From positions 518,417 through 582,416 of the forward strand of contig NZ_CP021378.1 of NCBI RefSeq assembly GCF_002215495.1: 64,000 nt of DNA. The letters run 5' to 3'. This DNA comes from Porphyrobacter sp. CACIAM 03H1 (lineage in GTDB: Bacteria; Pseudomonadota; Alphaproteobacteria; Sphingomonadales; Sphingomonadaceae). Positions 1-7,245 of this stretch are shown here, one piece after another. Numbering within the stretch: the first letter of the stretch is position 1; every line of letters starts with the position of its first letter. Under the pieces are notes generated by a model. The model was not told where the DNA came from. It saw only the letters and a program-made list of their open reading frames with translations, and did not search any database. The translations under genes and the position numbers were made by a program.

Positions 1-1
1 C

Positions 2-553
2 GAGGTAACGTCGGTAACGGTGACCCCGGGCGAATATGTTCCGCCGGAGCGCGAGCTGTTTCAGGTCGCCGATCCACGGACGGTATGGGCAGAGCTGATG
101 ATCCCAGCGCGCGACATCCAGCGGGTTGTGATCGGTCAGACCATCACGCTTTCCGTCCAGGGGAGCGATCATCCCCATACCGGTCGCATACGGTTCCTGT
201 CGCCTGCCGTCGATCCGGCGACCGGCGCGGCCAAGGCGATCGCGACTATCGACAACACCGACGGTGACTTGCGCGTCGGACAGAATGTCAGCGCGAGGGT
301 TGCTACTCCGGGCGTTGACGGCGCGCGCGTACCAGTCGTGCCGCGCAGCGCGATCCAGGAGACCGAGGGGCGCAGTGTCGTGTTCGTGCGGACCCAGCGC
401 GGGTTTGTCATGCGTCCGGTGACGATCGGGTTAGGTAGCGATGCAGCGGTTCCGGTCCTTTCCGGCCTGCGCGTCGGCGAGCGCGTGGCAACCGTCAACG
501 CCTTCGTCCTCAAAGCGGAACTCGGCAAGGCCGAGGCCGAACATGATCACTGA
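2..553 (+). CDS. RND efflux periplasmic adaptor, CzcB/CusB type (5' end outside window)
   Basis: This is the 3' part of a gene that starts before the window. The frame is open from base 2; the GTG at 20 is only the first possible internal start. The visible ~183 residues match the beta-barrel and membrane-proximal end of membrane fusion proteins of heavy-metal RND pumps, which join the inner-membrane permease to the outer-membrane channel. The segment includes a barrel strand ending in a conserved P-A-T-G-A-A-K turn and a C-terminal 'LKAEL' helix. It ends with His-Asp-His, a common metal-binding tail in this family. The permease gene starts 11 bases downstream, so the two are one operon. Metal specificity cannot be read from this half alone. 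Confidence 0.85.
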   Translation, partial: EVTSVTVTPGEYVPPERELFQVADPRTVWAELMIPARDIQRVVIGQTITLSVQGSDHPHTGRIRFLSPAVDPATGAAKAIATIDNTDGDLRVGQNVSARVATPGVDGARVPVVPRSAIQETEGRSVVFVRTQRGFVMRPVTIGLGSDAAVPVLSGLRVGERVATVNAFVLKAELGKAEAEHDH

Positions 554-564
554 GAGGACGGACG

Positions 565-3500
565 ATGCTTGAGAAAATTCTGGCCTTCGCCGTCGAGCGA
601 AGAGTGCTGGTGGTCATGCTGACCGTCTTCGCAGCAATCTACGGGGCGACCCAGCTGGCAAATTTGCCGGTCGATGCCGTGCCCGACATCACCAACCGGC
701 AGGTGCAGATCAATGCCGTCGCGCCCTCGCTGGGACCGACGGAGATGGAACGACAGGTCAGCTATCCGATCGAGACCGCAATGGCGGGCATGCCCGGCCT
801 GGTCGAGACGCGGTCGATTTCCCGCAACGGCTTTGCACAGGTCACAGTGATCTTCACTGACGATACCGATCTCTACTTCGCCCGCCAGCAGGTGGGTGAG
901 CGCTTGACGCAGGCAGCGGGGACACTTCCGCCCGGGGTTGACCCACAAATCGGACCTGTGTCGACCGGCCTTGGCGAAGTACTGATGTGGACGGTCGACT
1001 TTGAGCATCCCGACGGGCGCGGGGCTCCGCGCGCGCGGGCCGGGCAGCCGGGCTGGCAAACTGACGGCAGCTATCTGACACCTGAGGGACAGCGGTTGAC
1101 GACGCCGGAGGAGCGCCTGACTTACCTGCGCACCGTACAGGACTGGATCATTCGCCCGCAGATGCGCCAGGTTGCCAATGTGGCGGGTGTCGACGCGATC
1201 GGCGGCTTCGTAAAGCAATATGAAGTCGCACCCGATACGGTGCGATTGGCCGCCGCCGGTCTGTCGATGGCCGATCTGGTCGAGGCCCTCGAACGCGGCA
1301 ATGTGTCGAGCGGTGCGGGCGTGGTCGAGCGCAGCGGTGAAGGGCTGGTGGTGCGGGCAGATGCCCGGGTGTCACGCGGGTCGGAAATTGCCAATATCGT
1401 GATTACCCAACGGGGCGGGGCGCCGGTGCGGGTTATCGATGTGGCGACCATTTCATCGGGCCGCGAAGTTCGCACAGGTGCAGCCAGTGTCAATGGTCAT
1501 GGCGCTGTGGTCGGCACCGCCCTGATGCTTGCAGGTGGCAACAGCCGCACGGTGGCAGCCGAATCCGCCAAGAAGCTCGAAGAGATCGGCGCAGCCCTCC
1601 CGACCGGCATTGTCGTGACGCCGGTGCTTGATCGTTCGGTGCTGGTGGATGCGACGATCAGCACGGTGGCCAAGAACCTGACCGAAGGTGCGCTCCTCGT
1701 CATTGTCGTCCTGTTTCTGCTGCTCGGTAATTTCCGGGCTGCCATCATCACCGCGCTAGTGATCCCGCTGTCGATGCTGCTGGCGGCGATTGGGATGGTC
1801 AAAGGGGGTGTTTCAGGCAATCTGATGAGCCTCGGCGCGCTCGATTTCGGGCTGATCGTCGATGGCGCGGTGATCATCGTCGAAAACTGCCTGCGCCGTC
1901 TGGCTGAGCGCCATCATCACGAAGGCAGGTTGCTCAGCTTGCAGGAGCGGCTGCACGAAGTGATGGTTGCAGCGCGCGAGATGATCCGTCCGTCGGTGTT
2001 CGGTCAGGCCATCATTATTCTGGTTTATCTGCCGCTGCTCGCGTTCGACGGGGTGGAAGGCAAGATGTTTGCGCCGATGGCGATCACCGTGATGCTGGCG
2101 CTCGCCGCAGCGTTCATCCTGTCGCTGACCTTCGTACCAGCTATGGTGGCGCTGCTCGTGACCGGCAAGGTCGAGGAGAAGGAGCCGCGTGTGCTGGCGG
2201 CAACGCGGAGCCGCTATGAGCCTTTGCTCGACAAAGCGCTCGCCCGGCCATGGGTGGCCATCGGCTCGGGAACGGCGATTTTCCTTGTCGCGCTCTTGGC
2301 CTTCACCAGCCTTGGGAGGGAGTTCATTCCGCAGCTCGACGAGAAGAATTTCGCGCTTCATGCGATGCGGATCCCGTCCACGAGTGTCGAGCAATCGGCC
2401 TCAATGCAGTTGCAGGTCGAGGGGGTGATTGCTGGCTTTCCGGAGGTCGCGACGGTCTTCTCGAAGACAGGCACAGCGGAAGTTGCGACTGACCCGATGC
2501 CCGGCAATGTGTCCGACACCTTCGTGATCTTGCGCCCACGTGAGGAGTGGGCCGATCCGTCAGAAACGAAGGCTGCTCTGATTGCCCGAGTGGAAGCCCG
2601 CCTGAACACGTTGCTCGGCAACAATTACGAGTTCAGCCAACCAATCCAGATGCGGTTCAACGAGCTGATTTCGGGCGTGCGATCAGATGTGGCGGTCAAA
2701 GTCTATGGCGATGATTTCGAGACATTGCATGCTACGGCGCAGCGGGTTGCAGCCGCGCTGCGTGCAGTCGATGGTGCTTCGGATGTCAAAGTCGAGCAGA
2801 CCGAAGGACTGCCGGCGCTGGTGATCGATTTCGACCGGGCGGCGATTGCTGCCTATGGTCTGTCGGTCGGCGATGTGACCGACGTGGTACAGATCGCGCT
2901 CGGCGGCCGCGAAGCCGGGCTCGTCTTTGAAGGCGATCGGCGGTTTGATGTCGTGGTGCGCCTGCCCGAAGGGCAGCGACGTGATCTCGACGCATTGGCC
3001 GCGCTGCCGGTTGCGCTGCCGACTGCGGAGGGAACGACGCGCTCGGTACAACTCGGTCAACTCGTCCGGTTCAAAGTCGAAAATGGCCCCAATCAGGTGA
3101 GTCGCGAAAACGGCAAGCGGCGGGTTGTGGTTCAGGCCAATGTGCGCGGGCGAGACCTCGGATCCTTTGTCGCCGATGCGCAGCAGGCGGTCGCGCGCGA
3201 TGTCCAGATTCCCGCCGGCCTCTGGATCGACTGGGGCGGACAGTTCGAGAATCTCGAGCGCGCGCAAAGCCGTCTCAGCATCGTGGTACCCCTCGTCTTC
3301 GCGGCTATCTTTGCGTTGCTGTACGCAGCGCTGGGATCGGCGAGCCGGGCGGCGATGGTCTTCTCGGCCGTGCCGCTGGCGCTGAGCGGCGGGGTGCTAT
3401 TGCTGTGGCTGCGTGGCATGCCCTTTTCGGTCTCCGCAGCGGTTGGCTTCATTGCGCTGTCTGGCGTGGCGGTGCTCAACGGGCTGGTTATGGTGTCGAG

Positions 3501-3807
3501 CATCCTGGCGCTGCGTCACAACGGCAAGGGCGTGCTGGAGTCGGTGCGCGAAGGCGCGCTGATGCGCCTGCGGCCCGTGCTGATGACGGCATTGGTGGCC
3601 AGTCTCGGCTTCGTACCGATGGCTCTGGCAAGCGGCACAGGGGCGGAAGTGCAGCGACCGATCGCGACGGTGGTAATCGGCGGATTGATTTCGGCGACCC
3701 TGTTGACCTTGGTCGTCTTGCCCGCGCTCGCCCGGCTTGTGCTCGACCGGGAAGCAAGACGCTTTCCTGACGATGAGCCGCAGGCATTATCCCCCGCAAT
3801 CGCATGA
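565..3807 (+). CDS. czcA: Heavy-metal efflux RND permease, CzcA type
   Basis: A 1080-residue inner-membrane proton/metal antiporter of the HME-RND family, the usual length for CzcA/CusA. An N-terminal membrane helix precedes a large periplasmic loop, a central membrane block near residues 365-540, a second loop and a final membrane block. In the fourth membrane segment the motif D427-F-G-x3-D433-G-A-x3-V-E440-N reproduces the Asp-Asp-Glu spacing of CzcA (D402/D408/E415). CusA-type Cu/Ag pumps instead carry an A-I-G-x3-D-A-A variant. I infer export of divalent metals (Zn, Co, Cd or Ni) rather than Cu(I), although copper genes lie downstream. It sits 11 bases after its adaptor gene. No outer-membrane partner follows, so that gene is probably upstream of the window. 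Confidence 0.9.
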   Translation: MLEKILAFAVERRVLVVMLTVFAAIYGATQLANLPVDAVPDITNRQVQINAVAPSLGPTEMERQVSYPIETAMAGMPGLVETRSISRNGFAQVTVIFTDDTDLYFARQQVGERLTQAAGTLPPGVDPQIGPVSTGLGEVLMWTVDFEHPDGRGAPRARAGQPGWQTDGSYLTPEGQRLTTPEERLTYLRTVQDWIIRPQMRQVANVAGVDAIGGFVKQYEVAPDTVRLAAAGLSMADLVEALERGNVSSGAGVVERSGEGLVVRADARVSRGSEIANIVITQRGGAPVRVIDVATISSGREVRTGAASVNGHGAVVGTALMLAGGNSRTVAAESAKKLEEIGAALPTGIVVTPVLDRSVLVDATISTVAKNLTEGALLVIVVLFLLLGNFRAAIITALVIPLSMLLAAIGMVKGGVSGNLMSLGALDFGLIVDGAVIIVENCLRRLAERHHHEGRLLSLQERLHEVMVAAREMIRPSVFGQAIIILVYLPLLAFDGVEGKMFAPMAITVMLALAAAFILSLTFVPAMVALLVTGKVEEKEPRVLAATRSRYEPLLDKALARPWVAIGSGTAIFLVALLAFTSLGREFIPQLDEKNFALHAMRIPSTSVEQSASMQLQVEGVIAGFPEVATVFSKTGTAEVATDPMPGNVSDTFVILRPREEWADPSETKAALIARVEARLNTLLGNNYEFSQPIQMRFNELISGVRSDVAVKVYGDDFETLHATAQRVAAALRAVDGASDVKVEQTEGLPALVIDFDRAAIAAYGLSVGDVTDVVQIALGGREAGLVFEGDRRFDVVVRLPEGQRRDLDALAALPVALPTAEGTTRSVQLGQLVRFKVENGPNQVSRENGKRRVVVQANVRGRDLGSFVADAQQAVARDVQIPAGLWIDWGGQFENLERAQSRLSIVVPLVFAAIFALLYAALGSASRAAMVFSAVPLALSGGVLLLWLRGMPFSVSAAVGFIALSGVAVLNGLVMVSSILALRHNGKGVLESVREGALMRLRPVLMTALVASLGFVPMALASGTGAEVQRPIATVVIGGLISATLLTLVVLPALARLVLDREARRFPDDEPQALSPAIA

Positions 3808-3819
3808 GATGAGGATCAG

Positions 3820-3924
3820 ATGCATTGGAAGATAGGACTAGCGAGAAAGGCGATGAACCACAGCGATAAGCGATTTGCGTCGCAATCTTGCGAACGGTGT
3901 TTGATCACGCAGGATGCAGGCTGA
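3820..3924 (+). CDS. Possible 34-residue peptide with a Cys-x-x-Cys motif
   Basis: A short frame begins 12 bases after the czcA stop, with a GAGG ribosome-site-like sequence six bases before the ATG. It encodes a basic peptide with a single C-E-R-C pair near residues 24-27 and no signal peptide or membrane segment. Its place directly behind a metal pump, ahead of two further cysteine-rich small genes, makes a metal-related role conceivable. It is too short for codon statistics and I recognise no family. It may be chance. Confidence 0.25.
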   Translation: MHWKIGLARKAMNHSDKRFASQSCERCLITQDAG

Positions 3925-4028
3925 TGGGGGCGAGCCATGATCATGGCGCCGGCAGGCGAGATGCGAGTGCGCAGGAGCATTGCCTAGCTGATTGTAACTA
4001 AGTCTTTGATCAACCCGAACCCAGCAGT

Positions 4029-4358
4029 ATGGTCCATCCAGTGACACAGCGCCTCTTTCTCTACCTCGCGGCATTTCTGGTCGCGCTGCTGCCCGTCGAG
4101 GCAACGTATGCAGCGAACGGTTGTACCCCCATGGCAGAGATGAGCGCAGACGCAGGCGGCTGCGATGATTGCATGGATGATGAGCGTCAGCAGTGTCAGA
4201 GTTACTGTCTCGCCTTTTGCCAGACGCTGCCAGCAGCGCGATTTTCGTCACTAGAAGCCCGCGATCTTTCGTCGCTCACCTTTCTCCTGCTTATCGCCAA
4301 TTCTCCGCCCTCGCCAAACGCAGGGCCGGAACCGCCTCCTCCCCGAATTCGCCGCTGA
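4029..4358 (+). CDS. Exported cysteine-rich small protein of a metal-resistance cluster
   Basis: A 109-residue protein with a clear signal peptide: a hydrophobic core at residues 9-22 and a likely cleavage after the Ala-Ala near residue 29. The mature part has six cysteines (32, 45, 48, 56, 60, 64) arranged as CxxC and then two Cx3C steps. It then runs into a proline-rich basic tail. A second hydrophobic stretch near 80-90 may contact the membrane. It lies between czcA and another Cys-rich peptide gene. I infer periplasmic metal binding or trafficking. The opposite-strand frame over the same bases lacks signal and domain features and was not called. No named family is recognised. Confidence 0.65.
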   Translation: MVHPVTQRLFLYLAAFLVALLPVEATYAANGCTPMAEMSADAGGCDDCMDDERQQCQSYCLAFCQTLPAARFSSLEARDLSSLTFLLLIANSPPSPNAGPEPPPPRIRR

Positions 4359-4391
4359 TCCAGTCAATTCAACATCAACGGAGATACCATC

Positions 4392-4541
4392 ATGAAAAAG
4401 TACATTATCGCTGCAGCCGTGCTGCTCGGATCCAGCTCTGCAGCATTTGCCGCTGCGCCGGATCAGGTTGCATCCCTCGCCATGTCCTGCTGCGACCTCG
4501 TGCTCGCTTGCTGCGATGCGGCCATGAGCTGCTGTCCGTAA
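4392..4541 (+). CDS. 49-residue exported peptide with three heptad-spaced Cys-Cys pairs
   Basis: The ATG at 4392 follows a GGAGATA ribosome-site-like sequence 33 bases after the previous gene. Residues 1-21 form a typical signal peptide: two lysines, a hydrophobic core and an A-F-A-A cleavage zone. The predicted mature peptide of about 28 residues carries six cysteines as vicinal pairs at 33/34, 40/41 and 47/48. The pairs are exactly seven residues apart and end in Cys-Cys-Pro. On a helix all three pairs would lie on one face. A strong terminator follows 22 bases later, so this is the last gene of the unit. I infer soft-metal binding in the periplasm and know no described family. Confidence 0.7.
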   Translation: MKKYIIAAAVLLGSSSAAFAAAPDQVASLAMSCCDLVLACCDAAMSCCP

Positions 4542-4563
4542 GGGAATAACCAGAGCAAAAAGG

Positions 4564-4600
4564 GCGGGCGTCCGGTTACTAACCGGGCGCCCGCTTTCTT
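4564..4600 (+). terminator. Rho-independent terminator after the Cys-rich peptide gene
   Basis: A 14-base stem (4564-4577 with 4581-4594, one G-U pair) closes a three-base loop and is followed by TTTCTT. It ends the plus-strand metal transcript before the converging minus-strand gene at 4707. Confidence 0.85.
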
Positions 4601-4706
4601 GTGTATGGTGGGGGCATTATCCCCATCGATAATGAGCAACGACCCATTATTTTTAGGCAGGTCAAAGCCTAAGGGGCGATGTTCTCAATTCTTATGCGGG
4701 CGACCT

Positions 4707-5456
4707 TTAGCCAATGGCTCTGGATAACATCCAGATTGCCATTGCCATCATCATTAGATTTTCAGTCAACGAGACGAAGCCTAGCGGGACATTGCTGTCG
4801 CCACCGACGCAAGCGCATTTGAGTTCGCGCTTGTCGATGTAGACTGCCTTGAAGACCGAAATTGCACCGATCGTCCCAATGAATAGCGCCACGGGTATCG
4901 AGAGCCAATGCAGCTGGCCTGAAACCATCAGGACACCGGCCAAGCCTTCAGCGAAGGGATAGAGGGTCGCATAAGGGACCCAGCGCTTCGCCAACAGGTC
5001 GTAATTGAGGAACATGGTCGCGAACTTGTCGACATTCTGAAGTTTGAGCATCGCAAGCACGCACATGCTAAACGCGATAAACCACTCGGCAACGCGAATG
5101 CTGAAGGCTGTGCCATCAACCGCGATGCCAGCGGCCATCGCCATGGCTGCTGTCATGGCGAAGAGCGCAATTACCGGGCGATAGCTGGTCGCGCCGGGAA
5201 CAGGGACCTTGATCCCGAAGTAGCGCCGCAGGTCGTCATGCCCTCCGATCCGCTTGCCATCGATGAAGGTCTGTGGGGTGGTTGCAACGCCGTATTCAGC
5301 CTTGAACGCGTCAGTCTGTTCGCGCGTGGTGAGGTGCCGATCATCGACGGAGTAACCTCGCGTTTTGAGCAGATGCTTTGACTTCAGGCCGTAAGGGCAA
5401 GTGTGGTTTTGCATGACCATGCGGTGAAGCACGGCGGTTTTTGTAGGCTTGGGCAT
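4707..5456 (-). CDS. Glutaredoxin-MauE fusion membrane protein, MerR-linked
   Basis: A 249-residue protein. Residues 8-85 form a glutaredoxin fold with active site C20-P-Y-G, so the resolving cysteine is absent (monothiol type), and a cis-Pro at T60-P61. Residues 93-245 contain about four membrane helices of the MauE/DoxX type, plus a C214-x-C216 pair facing one membrane side. Such proteins are thought to pass electrons or thiols across the inner membrane; the exact substrate is unknown. The ATG at 5456 is chosen because the longer open frame upstream runs antisense through the merR gene and its promoter. It is transcribed divergently from merR across a shared mer-type operator, so control by that regulator is very likely. 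No merT, merP or merA is nearby. Confidence 0.85.
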   Translation of the reverse strand: MPKPTKTAVLHRMVMQNHTCPYGLKSKHLLKTRGYSVDDRHLTTREQTDAFKAEYGVATTPQTFIDGKRIGGHDDLRRYFGIKVPVPGATSYRPVIALFAMTAAMAMAAGIAVDGTAFSIRVAEWFIAFSMCVLAMLKLQNVDKFATMFLNYDLLAKRWVPYATLYPFAEGLAGVLMVSGQLHWLSIPVALFIGTIGAISVFKAVYIDKRELKCACVGGDSNVPLGFVSLTENLMMMAMAIWMLSRAIG

Positions 5457-5489
5457 TAGTGATTTCCTTTGAATCGCAAACTTGCGGCT

Positions 5490-5521
5490 TATATAGGTTC
5501 CGTACCATGGTACGGGATCAA
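5490..5521 (-). promoter_or_regulatory. MerR-controlled promoter with an over-long spacer and palindromic operator
   Basis: On the minus strand a -35 TTGATC (5521-5516) and a -10 TATATA (5495-5490) are separated by 20 bases, or 19 if CTATAT is used. This is the over-long spacing typical of promoters twisted into activity by MerR proteins. The spacer contains the perfect 16-base palindrome CCGTAC-CATG-GTACGG (5500-5515). Its half-sites and 4-base centre match the classical mer operator. It would drive the glutaredoxin-MauE gene and repress the divergent merR. Confidence 0.85.
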
Positions 5522-5528
5522 GCATTAT

Positions 5529-5915
5529 ATGAAGATCGGTGAATTTGCCCGTGCAGGCGGGGTCAACGTCGAGACGATCCGTTATTATCAGCGGCGCGGA
5601 TTGGTGGCCCAGCCTGAGCGCCACGAGGGTCCGCGCCGCTACACGCGCGGCGATCTGGCACGCTTGCAATCGATCCGCTCGGCGCAGACCGCCGGGTTCA
5701 CACTTGAAGAGATCGCCACGCTGCTCTCCCTCGATTCTGGCGACCGAGCGGCGGCGCAGGACCTTGCACGCGTTCGGATCGCGGCGCTTGATGAGAAAAT
5801 TGCCACTTTGCAAACCATGCGCGGTGCGCTCGTCCGGCTCGCCGAGGACTGCGCTGCGGGGAAATCTGGGCCCTGTCCGATCATCGATGCCTTCAGTTTT
5901 GAGCTGCAACGATAA
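5529..5915 (+). CDS. MerR-family metal-responsive regulator
   Basis: A 128-residue regulator with an N-terminal winged helix-turn-helix (residues 1-40, ending in the R-R-Y conserved in the family), a dimer helix (about 70-103) and a C-terminal metal loop. Cysteines 108 and 116 correspond to the MerR pair C117/C126 but are eight rather than nine apart. The third mercury ligand, C82 of Tn501 MerR, is replaced by Ala74. Hg(II) sensing by the classical three-cysteine site is therefore not supported. The ATG at 5529 is the family start; an in-frame extension upstream crosses the operator. It probably controls the divergent glutaredoxin-MauE gene and itself. Confidence 0.88.
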   Translation: MKIGEFARAGGVNVETIRYYQRRGLVAQPERHEGPRRYTRGDLARLQSIRSAQTAGFTLEEIATLLSLDSGDRAAAQDLARVRIAALDEKIATLQTMRGALVRLAEDCAAGKSGPCPIIDAFSFELQR

Positions 5916-5976
5916 TTGGGCATCGGAAAGTGAGGGGTTTTGTCCGCGCCTGCGTATACAACTCTAAAGGAGCTGC

Positions 5977-6237
5977 ATGATGGATCTCGACGAGAATCTC
6001 GCACGCCTGGCCAGACTTCCTGTCCCGGATATGTCCGGGATTGATGGTGAACGCCTCGCGCAGCGCGCACAGGCAGACGTCAGGCAGACACGGGCATTGC
6101 TCGGACTAGGCCTCGTTGCGTCGCTCGGACTGGGCGTTTTCAGCGGTCTTCAGGCACCTGCACAAGCCGAAGTGCCTATTGCCGCCTTCGGTCCCCCGGC
6201 ATCGCTGACCCCTCTCATCGCCCTGGGTCAGCAATGA
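5977..6237 (+). CDS. CnrY-like membrane anti-sigma factor
   Basis: An 86-residue protein with a ~38-residue cytoplasmic N-terminus, one membrane helix (about 41-59) and a short periplasmic tail. This is the layout of CnrY, whose N-terminal segment clamps the ECF sigma factor CnrH. Sequence conservation is poor in this family, so the call rests on topology and on order: it is followed with a 4-base overlap by a CnrX-like sensor and then an ECF sigma gene, as in cnrYXH of Cupriavidus. An AAAGGAG ribosome site precedes two consecutive ATGs (5977 and 5980). Confidence 0.7.
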   Translation: MMDLDENLARLARLPVPDMSGIDGERLAQRAQADVRQTRALLGLGLVASLGLGVFSGLQAPAQAEVPIAAFGPPASLTPLIALGQQ

Positions 6238-6671
6238 ACCAGCGTCGCATCGTTTTGGCGGCGGGGCTGATCATTGCGCTTGCGCTGGTAGGGGTATGGC
6301 TCGGAAGAATGCTTCAACCCGCACCGCACCATGGTGGGGCTGAACTCCACGCCCTGATTCATGATGAGCTTGACCTCGACCCGGCGCAGGAAAAAGAACT
6401 GACTGCATTGGAGCGCCAGTTCGCTGCGCGGCGCGAAGCGCTCGAAGAACGGCTCAGGAGCAGCAACGCGCTGCTCGGCGAAGCCATTGCTGCCGAGCAC
6501 GAATACGGTCCCCGCGTGTCGGCCGCGATCGACGAGACGCATGACGCGATGGGGGATCTCCAAAAAGCAACACTCGAACACGTTTTCGCGATGCGCGCCA
6601 TTCTGCGCCCCGATCAGCAATCACGGTTCGATGCGGTGGTCAGCAAGAGCCTCGCTGCTCAGCCGCAGTGA
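6234..6671 (+). CDS. cnrX: CnrX-like periplasmic metal sensor
   Basis: A 145-residue protein with an N-terminal membrane anchor (residues 5-25) and an all-helical periplasmic domain. H39, H43, E60, H116 and M120 align, with a constant offset of three, to the metal ligands H42, H46, E63, H119 and M123 of CnrX. The sensor site for Ni(II)/Co(II)-type octahedral binding is therefore complete. Metal binding in CnrX changes its contact with CnrY and frees CnrH. The gene overlaps the anti-sigma gene before it and the sigma gene after it by four bases each. The genes behind the module are copper genes, so the physiological metal is open. Confidence 0.85.
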   Translation: MNQRRIVLAAGLIIALALVGVWLGRMLQPAPHHGGAELHALIHDELDLDPAQEKELTALERQFAARREALEERLRSSNALLGEAIAAEHEYGPRVSAAIDETHDAMGDLQKATLEHVFAMRAILRPDQQSRFDAVVSKSLAAQPQ

Positions 6672-7240
6672 CCGCTGACGATCCGGATGCGGCGCTCGTC
6701 CGCAGATCTCTGGCTGGCCATGCCGATGCGCAGCGGGAGCTTGTGGAGCGCTACCGCGAGACAGTGTACCGGCTTGCGCGCTCAGCGACGGGTGATCCGG
6801 ATGAAGCCTTGGACATTACGCAGGAGGCTTTCATAGCCGCATTCGGCGCGCTGAACCGCTTCGACCCCGGACGATCGTTCAAGGCCTGGATCAGCGCCAT
6901 CACGCTCAACAAATGCCGGGACTGGGCCCGTCGGCGCGCCGTCAGGCGCTTCATAGGCCTGCCCATGTCCGAACAGGCTGCGCAATGGATTGCCGATGAT
7001 GCACCCTCGGCACAAACGCTTGCCGCAGACCGCGCCGAGCTCGCCGCGACCGCCCGCGCGATCGCCAAGCTTCCAGCACGTCTCAAAGATGTCCTGATCC
7101 TTTGCACAGTCGAAGGGCTAAGCCAGCAGGAGACCGCAACGACACTGGGCATCAGCGTAAAGGCGGTCGAGACACGTCTTGGGAGGGCGCGGAAAAAACT
7201 TCAGGAAACTTTGAGGGGTGAAGGCCTTGCGCGCGTATAA
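6668..7240 (+). CDS. cnrH: ECF sigma factor, CnrH type
   Basis: A 190-residue group IV sigma factor with region 2 (about residues 20-90, including the D-I-T-Q-E-A-F core-binding motif) and region 4 with its helix-turn-helix (about 125-180, ending in R-L-G-R-A-R-K-K). It starts at a GTG that overlaps the TGA of cnrX (GTGA), indicating translational coupling. Its position after the CnrY/CnrX pair says it is held inactive at the membrane and released by metal. copA starts five bases after its stop codon, so it probably activates its own operon, including copABCD. Confidence 0.88.
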   Translation: MTADDPDAALVRRSLAGHADAQRELVERYRETVYRLARSATGDPDEALDITQEAFIAAFGALNRFDPGRSFKAWISAITLNKCRDWARRRAVRRFIGLPMSEQAAQWIADDAPSAQTLAADRAELAATARAIAKLPARLKDVLILCTVEGLSQQETATTLGISVKAVETRLGRARKKLQETLRGEGLARV

Positions 7241-7245
7241 ATCGC

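Noticed and set aside
3838..4251. 137-codon minus-strand frame
   Set aside because: No signal, domain or ribosome site; the plus-strand protein over the same bases has a clear signal peptide and ordered cysteines.
5457..5909. N-terminal extension of the glutaredoxin-MauE frame to 5909
   Set aside because: It runs antisense through merR and the shared operator; the domain begins at the ATG 5456.
5916..5976. ECF-type promoter before the CnrY-like gene
   Set aside because: A GGAA...CGTA pair is visible, but the spacing (23 bases) is too long for a usual ECF promoter; not called without mapping.
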